Assembly (NCBI GenBank): GCA_964417875.1
Contig: CAYQJU010000065.1
Span: 1 to 15,172 of the forward strand
DNA: 15,172 nucleotides
DNA from: ZC4RG30 sp964417875
GTDB taxonomy: Bacteria; Pseudomonadota; Gammaproteobacteria; Steroidobacterales; Steroidobacteraceae
Direction: 5' to 3'
Within the stretch, counting starts at the first letter, position 1, and the number at the start of each line of letters is the position of its first letter. This document shows positions 1-9,049 of the stretch, piece by piece. The notes beneath the pieces were generated by a model. That model ran no database searches. It saw nothing but the letters and a program-made list of their open reading frames with translations, and was not told the DNA's origin. A program made the position numbers and the translations under genes.

Positions 1-1214
<1,214 letters not shown>

Positions 1215-1218
<4 letters not shown>

Positions 1219-2537
1219 GCGCCGCACCCCGCCCTGCCGCGCCGCCGGGCAGCATGAGCAATGCCGCCTATGAGCAGCGCCTGCGTGATGCGGTGATGGA
1301 TTCAGCCACGCTGCTGAATGCAAGGCTGCTGCCGGTCAGCGTGCGCAGCGCGGCGCTGAATCGCGCGCTGGCCGCCGGACTGCCGCAGCTGCGCGATGAC
1401 CTGTGGCGCTATTCCGACCTGCGCTACCTGGGCTCTGCCGCGCTGGCACCGGTGCCGCCGGATGCGCCCGGGATGCTGGCCGGTGCGCTGCAGGGGCTGC
1501 TGCCGCCGCGCGTCGATGGTTTCACGCGCCTGGTGTTCGCCAACGGCCGCCTGCAGGCGGAGCAGTCCGACCCCTGCGCAGCGCTCGATATCAGCGCCCC
1601 GCCGCTGGTGCCCGAGCGCACGCGCCACGAGCGCTTCGGCTGGCTCAACGATGCCTTCGCCACCGACATCGCGCGGCTTGCCGTGAGCGAGCCGCTGCAG
1701 CTGGAAGTGATCTTTGCCGCGACTCCCGGCGCAGCGCGCCAGGCCGTGTATCCGCGACTGGAAGTGCAGCTGGCGGCCGGCACGCGGCTGGTGCTGCTCG
1801 AACGCCATGTCGGCTCCACCGGCCCGGATGGCACCATCAATGCGGCCGTGCAGGTGCATGCCGCCGCCGGCAGCGACCTGCACCACCTGCGCTGGCAGAC
1901 GCTGGGCGAGGATGCGCAGTTCCTCGATACGGTGCAGATCGCGCTGGACCGTGATGCCCGCTATGCGCTGACGCTGCTGCAGCTGGGGGCGCGCACTGCC
2001 CGCACCTCGCTGCGCGCCGCGCTGTATGGCGCCGGGGCGCAGCTGTGCCTGCGCGGTGTGGCAGTGGCCGCCGGCCGGCGCACACTGGATCATTCGCTGC
2101 TGGTCGATCATGTGGCTGCGCATACCGGCAGCACGCAGCTGTTCCGCGCCATTGCGCGCGATGCGGCGCATATTGCCTGCCGCAGCCGGGTCGAGATCGC
2201 GCAGCGCGCCACCGGCTCGCACTCGCAGCAGTCGTTGAAGGGCCTTCTGGCCACGTCGGGCTGCGAGATCGACCTGCGGCCGCAGCTGGAGATCCACACC
2301 GACGAGGTGCGCGCCAGCCATGGCGCCACAACCGGCGCGCTCGATCCGGACATGCAGTTCTACCTGCTGTCGCGCGGACTGGACACGGAAACCGCGCGTG
2401 CATTGCTGGAATGGGCCTTCCTCGAGGACGCGCTGGCCGGTATCGAGCCTGCGGTGCTGCGCGGTGCGGCCGAACATGCCACCGCCGATGCACTGGCCAG
2501 CGCGGTGGCGCAGCAGCTGCTGGAAGTGCGCGGATGA
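1215..2537 (+). CDS. sufD: Fe-S cluster assembly protein SufD
   Basis: This is a 440-residue SufD, paralogous to SufB, which pairs with it and SufC in the cytoplasmic scaffold complex and is needed for iron entry. The N-terminal half is variable, as in the family. The conserved C-terminal half carries RSRVEIAQRATGSHSQQS, LEIHTDEVRASHGATTG and MQFYLLSRGLD. His369 in SHGATTG aligns with E. coli SufD His360, implicated in cluster formation at the SufB-SufD interface. The chosen start at 1215 overlaps the sufC stop (ATGA) and has GAGG just upstream; a second ATG at 1254 (MSNAAYEQ) is a possible alternative that would shorten the protein by 13 residues. The length is slightly greater than E. coli SufD (423 aa). 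Confidence 0.95.
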
Positions 2538-3781
2538 GTGTCGTCCGGCTGCATGGATCGCATGGCTACGACGTGGCCGAACTGCGCGCGAAGTTCCCGA
2601 TCCTCGACCAGCAGGTCAACGGCCGGCCGCTGGCGTACCTGGACAATGGCGCCTCGATGCAGATGCCCGCCGCGGTGATCGAGGCGGTGGCGCATTACCA
2701 GCGGCAGCTGCATGCCAATGTTCACCGCGGCGTGCACACGCTCAGCCAGCTGGCCACCGATGCCTTCGAAGGCGCCCGCGAGCGGGTGCGCCGGTTCCTG
2801 AATGCCGGCTCGACGCGCGAGATCATCTTCACCCGCGGCACCACCGAGTCGATCAACCTGGTGGCGCAGAGCTGGGGCCGCGCCAACCTGCAACCGGACG
2901 ACGAGATCATCGTCACCGCGCTGGAACACCATGCGAACCTGGTCCCCTGGCAGCTGGTGGCGCGCGAGCGGGGCGCGAGGCTGCGGGTGGCGCCCATCGA
3001 TGGCGACGGCCAGCTGCGATTCGAGGCATTCCAGGCGCTGCTCAACCCGCGTACGCGGCTGGTGGCCATCGCGCATGTGTCGAATGCCCTGGGCACGGTG
3101 CTGCCGGTGCAGCGCATCATCGATGCCGCGCGACAGGCCGGCGCGCTGGTGCTGGTGGACGGCGCCCAGGCCGTGGCGCACATGGCCGTCGACATGCAGG
3201 CGCTGGATGCGGATTTCTATGCCTTCTCCGGCCACAAGCTGTATGGACCCACCGGCATCGGCGTGCTGTACGGGCGCGAGCGGCTGCTCGATGCCATGCC
3301 GCCGTGGATGGGCGGCGGCGACATGATCCGCACGGTTTCCTATGAAACCAGCACGTGGAACGACCTGCCCTACAAGTTCGAGGCCGGCACGCCGAACATG
3401 AGCGGCGCGGTGGGACTTGCGGCCGCGATGGACTTCATCGAGGAGCTGGGCATCGCCGAGGCCGCGGCGCATGAGCACCAGCTGCTCACCGCGGCCACCG
3501 CCGCGCTGATGCGCATTCCCGGCGTGCACATCCACGGCACGGCAGAGGACAAGGGCCCGGTGCTGTCGTTCACCGTCAATGGCATCCATCCGCATGACCT
3601 GGGCACCATCCTCGACCATGAGGGCGTGGCGATCCGTGCCGGCCATCACTGCGCGATGCCGCTGATGGAACTGCTGGGCCTGCCGGCCACCGCGCGCGCC
3701 TCGTTCGCCTGCTACAACACGCTGGCAGAGGTGCAGCAGCTGGAGAACGCCGTGCGCCGTGCCGTGGAGGTATTCCACTGA
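2534..3781 (+). CDS. sufS: Cysteine desulfurase SufS
   Basis: This is a 415-residue class V PLP-dependent aminotransferase-fold enzyme. It converts L-cysteine to alanine and leaves a persulfide on its active-site cysteine for Fe-S cluster synthesis. The Schiff-base lysine is Lys235 in FSGHKLYGPTG, the catalytic cysteine is Cys373 in RAGHHCAMPLM, and TALEHHANLVPW and ETSTWNDLPYKFEAGTPN are further SufS/NifS group II motifs. The start ATG at 2534 overlaps the sufD stop. The same frame is open further upstream but that stretch is the shadow of sufD. One oddity is the N-terminal block YLDNGASMQMP, where SufS proteins commonly have a QKP-type ending. The stop codon shares one base with the sufU start (TGATG). 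The SufU neighbour suggests it hands sulfur to SufU. Confidence 0.97.
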   Translation: MSVVRLHGSHGYDVAELRAKFPILDQQVNGRPLAYLDNGASMQMPAAVIEAVAHYQRQLHANVHRGVHTLSQLATDAFEGARERVRRFLNAGSTREIIFTRGTTESINLVAQSWGRANLQPDDEIIVTALEHHANLVPWQLVARERGARLRVAPIDGDGQLRFEAFQALLNPRTRLVAIAHVSNALGTVLPVQRIIDAARQAGALVLVDGAQAVAHMAVDMQALDADFYAFSGHKLYGPTGIGVLYGRERLLDAMPPWMGGGDMIRTVSYETSTWNDLPYKFEAGTPNMSGAVGLAAAMDFIEELGIAEAAAHEHQLLTAATAALMRIPGVHIHGTAEDKGPVLSFTVNGIHPHDLGTILDHEGVAIRAGHHCAMPLMELLGLPATARASFACYNTLAEVQQLENAVRRAVEVFH

Positions 3782-4218
3782 TGCAGCTCACCGATCTCTA
3801 CCGCGAGGTGATCCTCGACCACAACCGGCATCCGCGAAACCGGGGGCGGCTGGATCCGCACGACGGCGAGGCGCGCGGCCACAACCCGCTGTGCGGCGAC
3901 CGCCTGACGCTGACGCTGCGCCGCGACGGCGAGCGCGTCGAAGACCTGCGCTTCGAGGGCAATGGCTGCGCGATCTCGATGGCTTCGGCCTCGCTGATGA
4001 CCGAGGCGGTGAAGGGCCGCACGCGTGCCGAGGTGGATGCGCTGTTCCAGCGGGTGCATGCGCTGCTGACCGAACAGGGCGCCAGTGCCGCGGACCTCGG
4101 CAAGCTCGCGGCGCTGTCGGGCGTGCGTGAGTATCCGGCCCGCGTGAAATGCGCCAGCCTGTGCTGGCACACGCTCAATGCTGCGCTGGAACGCGGCGAC
4201 ACGGTGTCGACCGAGTAG
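3781..4218 (+). CDS. sufU: SufU, zinc-type sulfurtransferase partner of SufS (NifU/IscU fold)
   Basis: This is a 145-residue IscU-fold protein. In Gram-positive bacteria SufU is a zinc-dependent sulfurtransferase that accepts persulfide sulfur from SufS and replaces SufE. Visible ligands are Cys38 and Asp40 in HNPLCGD, Cys63 in GNGCAISMASASLMT, and Cys124 in YPARVKCASL. The insertion between the second and third cysteines, ending in LAALSGVREYPARVKC, is the SufU hallmark that distinguishes it from scaffold IscU. An additional Cys128 follows in CASLCWHTL, where an alanine is common. GGAGGT at 3766-3771 lies nine bases before the ATG, inside the end of sufS. Its place directly after sufS, with no sufE in view, supports the SufU assignment. 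Whether it binds zinc here is inferred. Confidence 0.92.
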   Translation: MQLTDLYREVILDHNRHPRNRGRLDPHDGEARGHNPLCGDRLTLTLRRDGERVEDLRFEGNGCAISMASASLMTEAVKGRTRAEVDALFQRVHALLTEQGASAADLGKLAALSGVREYPARVKCASLCWHTLNAALERGDTVSTE

Positions 4219-4221
4219 GCG

Positions 4222-4770
4222 ATGGCACACAACCACGAATCCTTTGTGATCCAGCGTGAGGTGGATGCGGTGATGGTCCCTTCGGGCATGCCCATCCGCC
4301 TGCAGCCCGGCCTTGCCGGCTTCATCAGCCAGGCGCTGGGCGGAAGCTTCACGCTGTACATCGAGGGCAACCTGTATCGCCTCGCCGGCAGCGACGCCGA
4401 CGCCATCGGCAAGGAACCGGTGAAGCCACCGGAACTGCCGCCCAATGCCACCGAGGCCGATGTGCGCGAGCTCGCCTGGAAGCAGATGAAGACCTGCTTT
4501 GACCCGGAGATCCCGGTGAACATCGTGGACCTGGGGCTGATCTATGAATGCGACGTCATCGCCAACGATGACGGCACACGCCGCATCGACGTGAAGATGA
4601 CGCTCACCGCGCCCGGCTGCGGCATGGGCGACGTGCTGGTCGAGGACGTGCGGGACAAGCTCGAGCAGATCCCCACCGTGCGCGAGGCAAGAGTCGAGAT
4701 GGTGTTCGATCCGCCCTGGCGGCGCGAGATGATGTCTCCGGCCGCGCAACTGCAGACGGGGATGATGTGA
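4222..4770 (+). CDS. sufT: Fe-S maturation factor SufT (DUF59/MIP18 family)
   Basis: This is a 182-residue SufT. The family is required for Fe-S protein maturation under high demand and has a DUF59 domain related to eukaryotic MIP18; the exact biochemical step is unsettled. The N-terminal SufT-specific segment (VMVPSGMPIRLQPG, then ISQALGGSFTLYIEGNLYRL) precedes the DUF59 part with CFDPEIPVNIVDLGLIYE and the conserved cysteine motif LTAPGCGMGDVL. The family C-terminal block VEMVFDPPWRREMMS is intact. It starts three bases after the sufU stop without a strong ribosome binding site, which fits coupled translation. Its last codons overlap the GTG start of the next gene by four bases. Confidence 0.93.
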   Translation: MAHNHESFVIQREVDAVMVPSGMPIRLQPGLAGFISQALGGSFTLYIEGNLYRLAGSDADAIGKEPVKPPELPPNATEADVRELAWKQMKTCFDPEIPVNIVDLGLIYECDVIANDDGTRRIDVKMTLTAPGCGMGDVLVEDVRDKLEQIPTVREARVEMVFDPPWRREMMSPAAQLQTGMM

Positions 4771-5219
4771 ACGACGACGCACCGAAGACCGCTGACCATG
4801 TGATCTTGATGCGCCACGCCGAGGCGCAGGCGGATTTTTCCGGCCGCGATTTCGACCGGCCGCTGACCGCCGCCGGCCGCGCAGCAGCACGGGCTGCCGC
4901 ACTGGCGATGCACCTGGCCGGACATCATCCCGGCCCGCTGCTGGCCAGCGCCGCGGTGCGCGCGCGCGAGACTGCCGCCATCATCGCGCAGGAACTCGAC
5001 ATCCCGGGGTCGGACGTGCAGGTGATCGATGTGCTCTATGAGGCGCCACCGGAATTGCTCGAAGCGCGCATCCGCGTGCTGGCGCTGCCCTACACACTGG
5101 TGACGCTGATCGCGCACGATCCGGGCGTCACCGACCTGGCGCGCTTCCTGGCGCAACAGCCCGGCGCCGCGCCGCTGCAGCCGGCGGAATGGCGTTACCT
5201 GCCCTGGCCTCCTCCCTGA
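4767..5219 (+). CDS. SixA-like histidine phosphatase (first of a tandem pair)
   Basis: This is a 150-residue histidine phosphatase superfamily (branch 1) protein of SixA size. SixA removes phosphate from phosphohistidine in signalling proteins such as ArcB and NPr in E. coli; the substrate here is unknown. The catalytic residues look intact: Arg16-His17 in LMRHAEAQAD, Arg65 in SAAVRARETA, and His117 in IAHDPGVTDLA. The DFDRPLT segment (28-34) is typical of the SixA group. The start is a GTG at 4767 inside a GTGA overlap with the sufT stop; no ATG in this frame lies near it, and the catalytic RH motif follows closely, so this start is well placed. The next gene is a related copy that starts immediately after this stop. 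The protein has no signal peptide. Confidence 0.88.
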   Translation: MNDDAPKTADHVILMRHAEAQADFSGRDFDRPLTAAGRAAARAAALAMHLAGHHPGPLLASAAVRARETAAIIAQELDIPGSDVQVIDVLYEAPPELLEARIRVLALPYTLVTLIAHDPGVTDLARFLAQQPGAAPLQPAEWRYLPWPPP

Positions 5220-5648
5220 ATGCCGACGCGCCCGATGCTCATCGCCCGCCATGCCCATGCCGACTGGCCGGCCTGGCAGGGATCGGACTTCGACCGCCCG
5301 CTGACATCGCGCGGCGAGCAGGAGGCACGGCGCGCGGGTGCCGCAATGCGTGCCGCCGGGCACCGGCCGGTGCAGGTGCTGGCCAGCGCCGCGCTGCGCA
5401 CGCGCCAGACCGCGCAGCTGATCGCAGGCGAGCTCTTGCTGCCGGCGGAGGCGCTGCATTTCGACGAGTCGCTGTACAACGCCAGCGCGGCAGTGCTGGA
5501 GGTGCAGCTGCGCGAGGCGGCGGCCGGCGCCGCCGGCATGCTGCTGCTGGTGGCGCACAATCCGGGCATCTCGCAGCTGGCGCAGATGCTGGCACCGGGC
5601 TCCCCGGTGTTCGCGCCCGCGGACTGGCGCGTGGTGCAGCTGGGCTGA
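5220..5648 (+). CDS. SixA-like histidine phosphatase (second of a tandem pair)
   Basis: This is a 142-residue histidine phosphatase, clearly paralogous to the gene before it. It shares the order RHAHAD (Arg10-His11), DFDRPLTSRG, SAALRTRQTAQLIAGEL (Arg60) and VAHNPGISQLAQML (His113), followed by PADWR near the C-terminus, so the expected catalytic residues are present. The ATG at 5220 abuts the upstream stop (TGAATG); an in-frame ATG at 5235, just before LIARHAH, is an alternative start. It is the last gene of the suf-led operon, since the following gene is convergent. Substrates cannot be inferred from sequence; a phosphohistidine protein or a small phosphorylated compound are both possible. 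Confidence 0.87.
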   Translation: MPTRPMLIARHAHADWPAWQGSDFDRPLTSRGEQEARRAGAAMRAAGHRPVQVLASAALRTRQTAQLIAGELLLPAEALHFDESLYNASAAVLEVQLREAAAGAAGMLLLVAHNPGISQLAQMLAPGSPVFAPADWRVVQLG

Positions 5649-5652
5649 TGCG

Positions 5653-5671
5653 CTGCCGGGGTGTCCCGCAG
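5653..5671. terminator. Possible weak hairpin between convergent transcription units
   Basis: CTGCCGGG and CCCGCAG can pair with one bulged C around a GTGT loop. It lies in the 57-base gap between the sixA-like gene (plus) and the uspE-like gene (minus), where a bidirectional terminator is expected. No T-run follows on either strand, so intrinsic termination is not well supported. Confidence 0.3.
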
Positions 5672-5705
5672 GATCGCCCAGTTCAACCTTGACGCGCGCC
5701 CGGAA

Positions 5706-6689
5706 TCAGAACGCCGGCACGTCCAGCTGCTGCGCAGGATAGCGCCGCGACACCGGCGTCCTGAAGCCGCGCGGCTTCACCACCAGCACATCGCAGGGCA
5801 GCCGGTCGAGGATGCGCTCGGCGGTGCTGCCGATGAACAGCCGGTCCAGGCCGCGGCGTGACACAGCGCCCATCACCAGCAGGTCGGCGCGCAGCTTGCG
5901 GGCCATGGCGGGCAGTACGTCGGTGGCATCGCCGGGCACCAGATGTGCCTGGCCGGCGGGCACTTCGAAGCTGAGGGCGAGGCGATCGAGCGCCTGCTGC
6001 GCACGGCGGCGCGCCTCGGTTTCGACGGCAGGGTTGGGCGGCAGCGGCATGCCCATGGTCCCGGAAACCGGGGCGAAGGCCAGCGGTGACATGTGCGCGT
6101 GGACGAGGTCCAGCCGGCCGCCACAGGCATCAACCAGTGCCGCGGCGTTTTCGGCGATGCGGCGGTCGAGCTGCCCGGACCGCGTCGCCATGTGCAGCGG
6201 GTCGACCGCGGCCAGCACGCGCGGGCGGGTCCAGGACTTTTCCTGCTTCACGAACAGCAGCGGCGCCGGGCACAGGCGGATCAGCTGCCAGTCGGTGTTG
6301 GTGAGCAGCAGGCGCGCACCGAAGGCGCGCCGGTGGCTCTCGCTGACCACCAGGTCAGGCTTGCTGCGCAGCGTCTCGCGCACGATGGCTTCGAAGGCCG
6401 GGTAGTCCCAGGCCACCGAAGTGGTGACCTTGATGCCCTTGCGGCGCAGTGGTGCGGCGAGCTTCTCCAGCGCCGCACGCTGCGCCGCCAGCGTCTTGCG
6501 CACCCCGGTCTGGACATTGGAGCCATAGAACTGCGGCCCCATCGACCAGGGACTGTAGGTGCTGTGGAACAGTGTCAGGCGCGCGCCACTGCGTCGCGCC
6601 AGCTGCACCGCGCGCTGCAGGCCGGCCTGCTGCCGCTCCTGCGGGAACTCGATGCCGACGAGGATGGACCTGAACTGTGGCTGTGCCAT
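5706..6689 (-). CDS. uspE: Universal stress protein, tandem UspA domains, UspE type
   Basis: This is a 327-residue cytoplasmic protein with two UspA domains, the size of E. coli UspE (316 aa). Domain 1 (about 6-150) carries SILVGIEF, AWDYPAFEAIV and the UspE-like TNTDWQLIRLCPAPLLFVK. Domain 2 (about 158-306) ends in the nucleotide-binding-type motif from Gly274 (GAVSRRGLDRLFIGS, then TAERILDRLPCDVLVVKP), which matches UspE closely. UspE-type proteins are linked to stress resistance, motility and adhesion; no enzyme activity is established. A strong GGAGGT sits four bases before the ATG. It lies 26 bases downstream of the response regulator in the same direction, so it is probably co-transcribed with the two-component system. 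Confidence 0.9.
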   Translation of the reverse strand: MAQPQFRSILVGIEFPQERQQAGLQRAVQLARRSGARLTLFHSTYSPWSMGPQFYGSNVQTGVRKTLAAQRAALEKLAAPLRRKGIKVTTSVAWDYPAFEAIVRETLRSKPDLVVSESHRRAFGARLLLTNTDWQLIRLCPAPLLFVKQEKSWTRPRVLAAVDPLHMATRSGQLDRRIAENAAALVDACGGRLDLVHAHMSPLAFAPVSGTMGMPLPPNPAVETEARRRAQQALDRLALSFEVPAGQAHLVPGDATDVLPAMARKLRADLLVMGAVSRRGLDRLFIGSTAERILDRLPCDVLVVKPRGFRTPVSRRYPAQQLDVPAF

Positions 6690-6693
6690 GTAG

Positions 6694-6699
6694 ACCTCC
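6694..6699 (-). promoter_or_regulatory. Strong ribosome binding site of the uspE-like gene
   Basis: GGAGGT on the minus strand lies four bases before the ATG at 6689. It is the strongest Shine-Dalgarno sequence in this minus-strand operon; the response regulator upstream has none visible. This suggests the stress protein is translated independently and at a higher level. Confidence 0.75.
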
Positions 6700-6715
6700 G
6701 TGTGATGTGCCCGGC

Positions 6716-7333
6716 TCAGGGCGCCGCCGCGTTCTCCATGCCGTCGGAAATCGCGCGCAGCACCTCGGCAAGGTTGCGGCAGTCGAGCTTTTCCATCATG
6801 CGCGCCTTGTACACCTCGACGGTGCGCGGGCTGATGCCGAGCTCTGCTGCAATGTGCCGGTTCTGCAGCCCCTGTGCAAACAGCCGCGCCACATCGCGCT
6901 CGCGCGGCGTGAGGCGCTCGAAGCGATGCCGGTGCGCCTGCCTTGCCGCCTCGACCTTGTGGCTCTGTGCATCATGCGCGATCGCGCTGCGCAGTACATC
7001 GACCAGCACGGCATCATCCACCGGCTTCTCGATGAAATCATAGGCGCCGCCCTTCATCGCCTCGCGCGTGGTGGTCACATCACCATGCGCGGTCAGCAGC
7101 ACCACCGGCAGCGTGATGCCGCGCGCGGTCAGTTCGCGCTGCAGGTCAAGGCCACTCAGGCCCGGCATGCGAAGGTCGGTCAGCAGCACGCCGCGCCACT
7201 CCGGGCGATAGGTCTCGAGGAAGGTCTCGGCGCTGGCGAACACCTGCGACAGGAAGCCCTTCAGCGACAGCAGCAGCGAGATCGCATCGCGGACCGCGGC
7301 ATCATCATCGACGAAATAGACAGTGGGTTGCAT
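6716..7333 (-). CDS. FixJ/TtrR-family response regulator (REC + LuxR-type HTH)
   Basis: This is a 205-residue transcription factor. The receiver domain (1-120) has the acidic pocket Asp9-Asp10-Asp11, phosphoacceptor Asp53 in LLTDLRMPG, Thr81 in LLTAHGD and Lys103 in FIEKPVDD. The C-terminal GerE/LuxR-type helix-turn-helix (141-200) reads LTPRERDVARLFAQGLQNRH, then IAAELGISPRTVEVYKARMM. The layout and TPREREV-like motif are those of FixJ-family regulators paired with HPK4 kinases. It begins nine bases after the stop of the histidine kinase and has no visible Shine-Dalgarno, so it is probably translated by coupling. The target genes are unknown; the adjacent uspE-like gene is a plausible member of the regulon by position only. 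Confidence 0.93.
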   Translation of the reverse strand: MQPTVYFVDDDAAVRDAISLLLSLKGFLSQVFASAETFLETYRPEWRGVLLTDLRMPGLSGLDLQRELTARGITLPVVLLTAHGDVTTTREAMKGGAYDFIEKPVDDAVLVDVLRSAIAHDAQSHKVEAARQAHRHRFERLTPRERDVARLFAQGLQNRHIAAELGISPRTVEVYKARMMEKLDCRNLAEVLRAISDGMENAAAP

Positions 7334-7342
7334 GCGGGGATT

Positions 7343-8947
7343 CTATCGGAAGGCCGGACAGCGCATCTCGAAGCAGGCGCCGCCGAGCATTTCGCTGCGC
7401 CGGTAGGTCAGGTCACCGCCCTGCGCGCGCATCAGGTTGCGGCTGATGGCAAGGCCCAGGCCCATGCCGTCCGGCTTGGTGGTGTTGAACGGCTCGAAGA
7501 TCTGCGCCAGCGCATCCTCGGCCACGCCAGGTCCGGAATCATGCACGGCCACGACCACATCGCCGGATCCGGCGCGCAGTTCGATGAGCAGCTCGCCCGG
7601 CGCACCGGCCAGCGCATCGATGGCATTGCTGACGAGGTTGTGCAGCACCATCTCCACCTGCGTGCGCCCGGCGGCCATGGGCGGCAGTTGCGCCGCCTGC
7701 GACAGGCGCGTGTTCATGCCACGCCGGCGCAGTCGCGGTTCCAGCAGTTCGAGCACCGATGCGCAGCAGGCCGCGGCATCGGCGGGCCCCGGCAGCGGCG
7801 GCCCGGTGCCCTGGTAGAAATCGCGCAGCCGGCGCATCACTTCGGCGGCGCGGATGGCCTCGCGCGCCGCCTTCTGCAGCGTTTCGTTCAGGCGCGCATC
7901 GCCGCCGGGCGGTGGCCCGGACATGATCTGCGAGGCCTGCAGGTAGGACACCAGCGCGGTGATCGGCTGGTTCAGTTCATGCGTCAGCGCCGAGGCCATC
8001 TCGCCGGCCACCGCGAAGCGCATTGCGCGCGACAGCTGCCGGTCGCGCTCCTGCGCCTCCGCCCGCGCACGCGCGCGCTCGGTGACGGCCACTCCCAGCA
8101 TCAGGCCGGTGACTGCCAGCGTCAGGTTCAGCACCTGCAGGTCGAGCAATGGGGCGCCGATGGGCGTGTCGCGCATCGCCACGACGATGCCGATCTGGAT
8201 CACCAGCGCCGCCAGCAGCGCGCCCACCGCGCCCCAGCGCACAGCCACCCAGATCATCGGCACGAACAGCGGATAGAAGATGCGCTGTTCATCGGACACA
8301 TCCAGTCCGAACAGCAGCCACACCGAGGCCAGCACCACCAGCGTCTGGGCCAGCGCCGCGGACCAGCCCTGGCGCAGCGCCGGCAGCGCCTCGCGCATCC
8401 GCGGCAGGGCCAGCAGCAGTGGCGAGAGCATCAGGATGCCGTTCACGTCGCCGATCCAGTATCGCAGCAGGCTGCCTGGCGCCGCCGGCAACGGCAGGGC
8501 CTGCGTCAGCAGGAAGCAGCCCACATAGCCCACTGCCGCCACCAGCGCGGCGGTGACCGCGGCGGCCAGGAAACGCAGTGCCGGGGCCAGCGCGACCAGT
8601 GCCTCGCTGAGCAGTGCAGGACCACGCAGCGCCGCCAGCGCGGCATAGCTTCCGGCAATCCACAGCGACACCAGCGCATGCGGCAGCAAACCGGCCGGCG
8701 CCTCGCGCACCAGCAGTTCGGCCAGGAAGGCAGCCAGCGCCGTGAATGGCGCCCAGCGCGGGCCCAGAAGGAACAGGTAGGCCACGGTCAGCCCGGTCTG
8801 CGGGCTCCAGGGCGTGATGCCCAGCTTCAGGACTGGCTGGACATAGGTGATGGCGTCGAAGGCCACATAGGCCGCGACATACAGCACCGACAGCATCCAT
8901 CGCCACATGGCGGGGACACTAGCGAGCCGCCTGGCCTCTGCCAACAC
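7343..8947 (-). CDS. MASE1-type membrane sensor histidine kinase (HPK4/FixL class)
   Basis: This is a 534-residue inner-membrane sensor kinase. Residues about 15-295 form a multi-pass hydrophobic region of MASE1 appearance (for example YVQPVLKLGITPWSPQTGLT and RYWIGDVNGILMLSPLLLAL), with no obvious PAS or HAMP domain. A short charged linker (ERARARAEAQERDRQL) leads into the dimerisation domain with phosphoacceptor His323 in LTHELNQPITAL. The ATPase domain has Asn441 in LHNLVSNAIDA, Asp470 in VHDSGPGV, and EPFNTTKPDGMGLGLAISRN. HELNQP is typical of HPK4 kinases such as FixL, DctB and TtrS. The GTG at 8947 is chosen because GGGAG lies five bases upstream; an ATG at 8908 (MWRWML) is the alternative but lacks a ribosome binding site. 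The ligand of MASE1 domains is not generally known. Confidence 0.9.
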   Translation of the reverse strand: MLAEARRLASVPAMWRWMLSVLYVAAYVAFDAITYVQPVLKLGITPWSPQTGLTVAYLFLLGPRWAPFTALAAFLAELLVREAPAGLLPHALVSLWIAGSYAALAALRGPALLSEALVALAPALRFLAAAVTAALVAAVGYVGCFLLTQALPLPAAPGSLLRYWIGDVNGILMLSPLLLALPRMREALPALRQGWSAALAQTLVVLASVWLLFGLDVSDEQRIFYPLFVPMIWVAVRWGAVGALLAALVIQIGIVVAMRDTPIGAPLLDLQVLNLTLAVTGLMLGVAVTERARARAEAQERDRQLSRAMRFAVAGEMASALTHELNQPITALVSYLQASQIMSGPPPGGDARLNETLQKAAREAIRAAEVMRRLRDFYQGTGPPLPGPADAAACCASVLELLEPRLRRRGMNTRLSQAAQLPPMAAGRTQVEMVLHNLVSNAIDALAGAPGELLIELRAGSGDVVVAVHDSGPGVAEDALAQIFEPFNTTKPDGMGLGLAISRNLMRAQGGDLTYRRSEMLGGACFEMRCPAFR

Positions 8948-8952
8948 GGTGG

Positions 8953-8957
8953 CTCCC
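8953..8957 (-). promoter_or_regulatory. Ribosome binding site deciding the kinase start
   Basis: GGGAG on the minus strand lies five bases before a GTG codon at 8945-8947. The downstream ATG codons (8908 and 8896) have no purine-rich element at the proper distance, so this site favours the GTG start. Confidence 0.5.
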
Positions 8958-8984
8958 GTAGGGGCACTCCCTCATGACCGCATC

Positions 8985-9002
8985 CGCGGCGGCAATTTAC
9001 AT
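8985..9002 (-). promoter_or_regulatory. AT-rich imperfect dyad upstream of the kinase, possible promoter/operator
   Basis: On the plus strand the core AATTTACATT sits in otherwise GC-rich DNA, with flanking bases giving an imperfect dyad (AAT..TA..ATT). It is the only AT-rich island in the 8948-9111 gap and lies about 40 bases upstream of the kinase GTG. It could hold the -10 region or a regulator site for the kinase-regulator-uspE operon. No good -35 element is seen, so this is tentative. Confidence 0.3.
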
Positions 9003-9008
9003 TCCGGA

Positions 9009-9025
9009 GGCGCCCGCAAGGCGCC
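9009..9025. repeat. Short GGCGCC inverted repeat with 5-base loop
   Basis: Two GGCGCC copies (9009-9014 and 9020-9025) are separated by CGCAA and can form a perfect 6-bp hairpin on either strand. It lies in the non-coding gap between the SnoaL-like gene and the kinase, close to the larger hairpin at 9050-9101. No T-run follows in either direction. It may be part of a composite structured element. Confidence 0.45.
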
Positions 9026-9049
9026 GGCTCGTCACCAGAACCGCAGCCG

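Noticed and set aside
6677..8977. A 766-codon open frame on the plus strand opposite the regulator and kinase
   Set aside because: It is opposite two well-supported genes and its translation is dominated by His, Gln, Arg and Gly without any family motif; high GC with few stop codons explains it.
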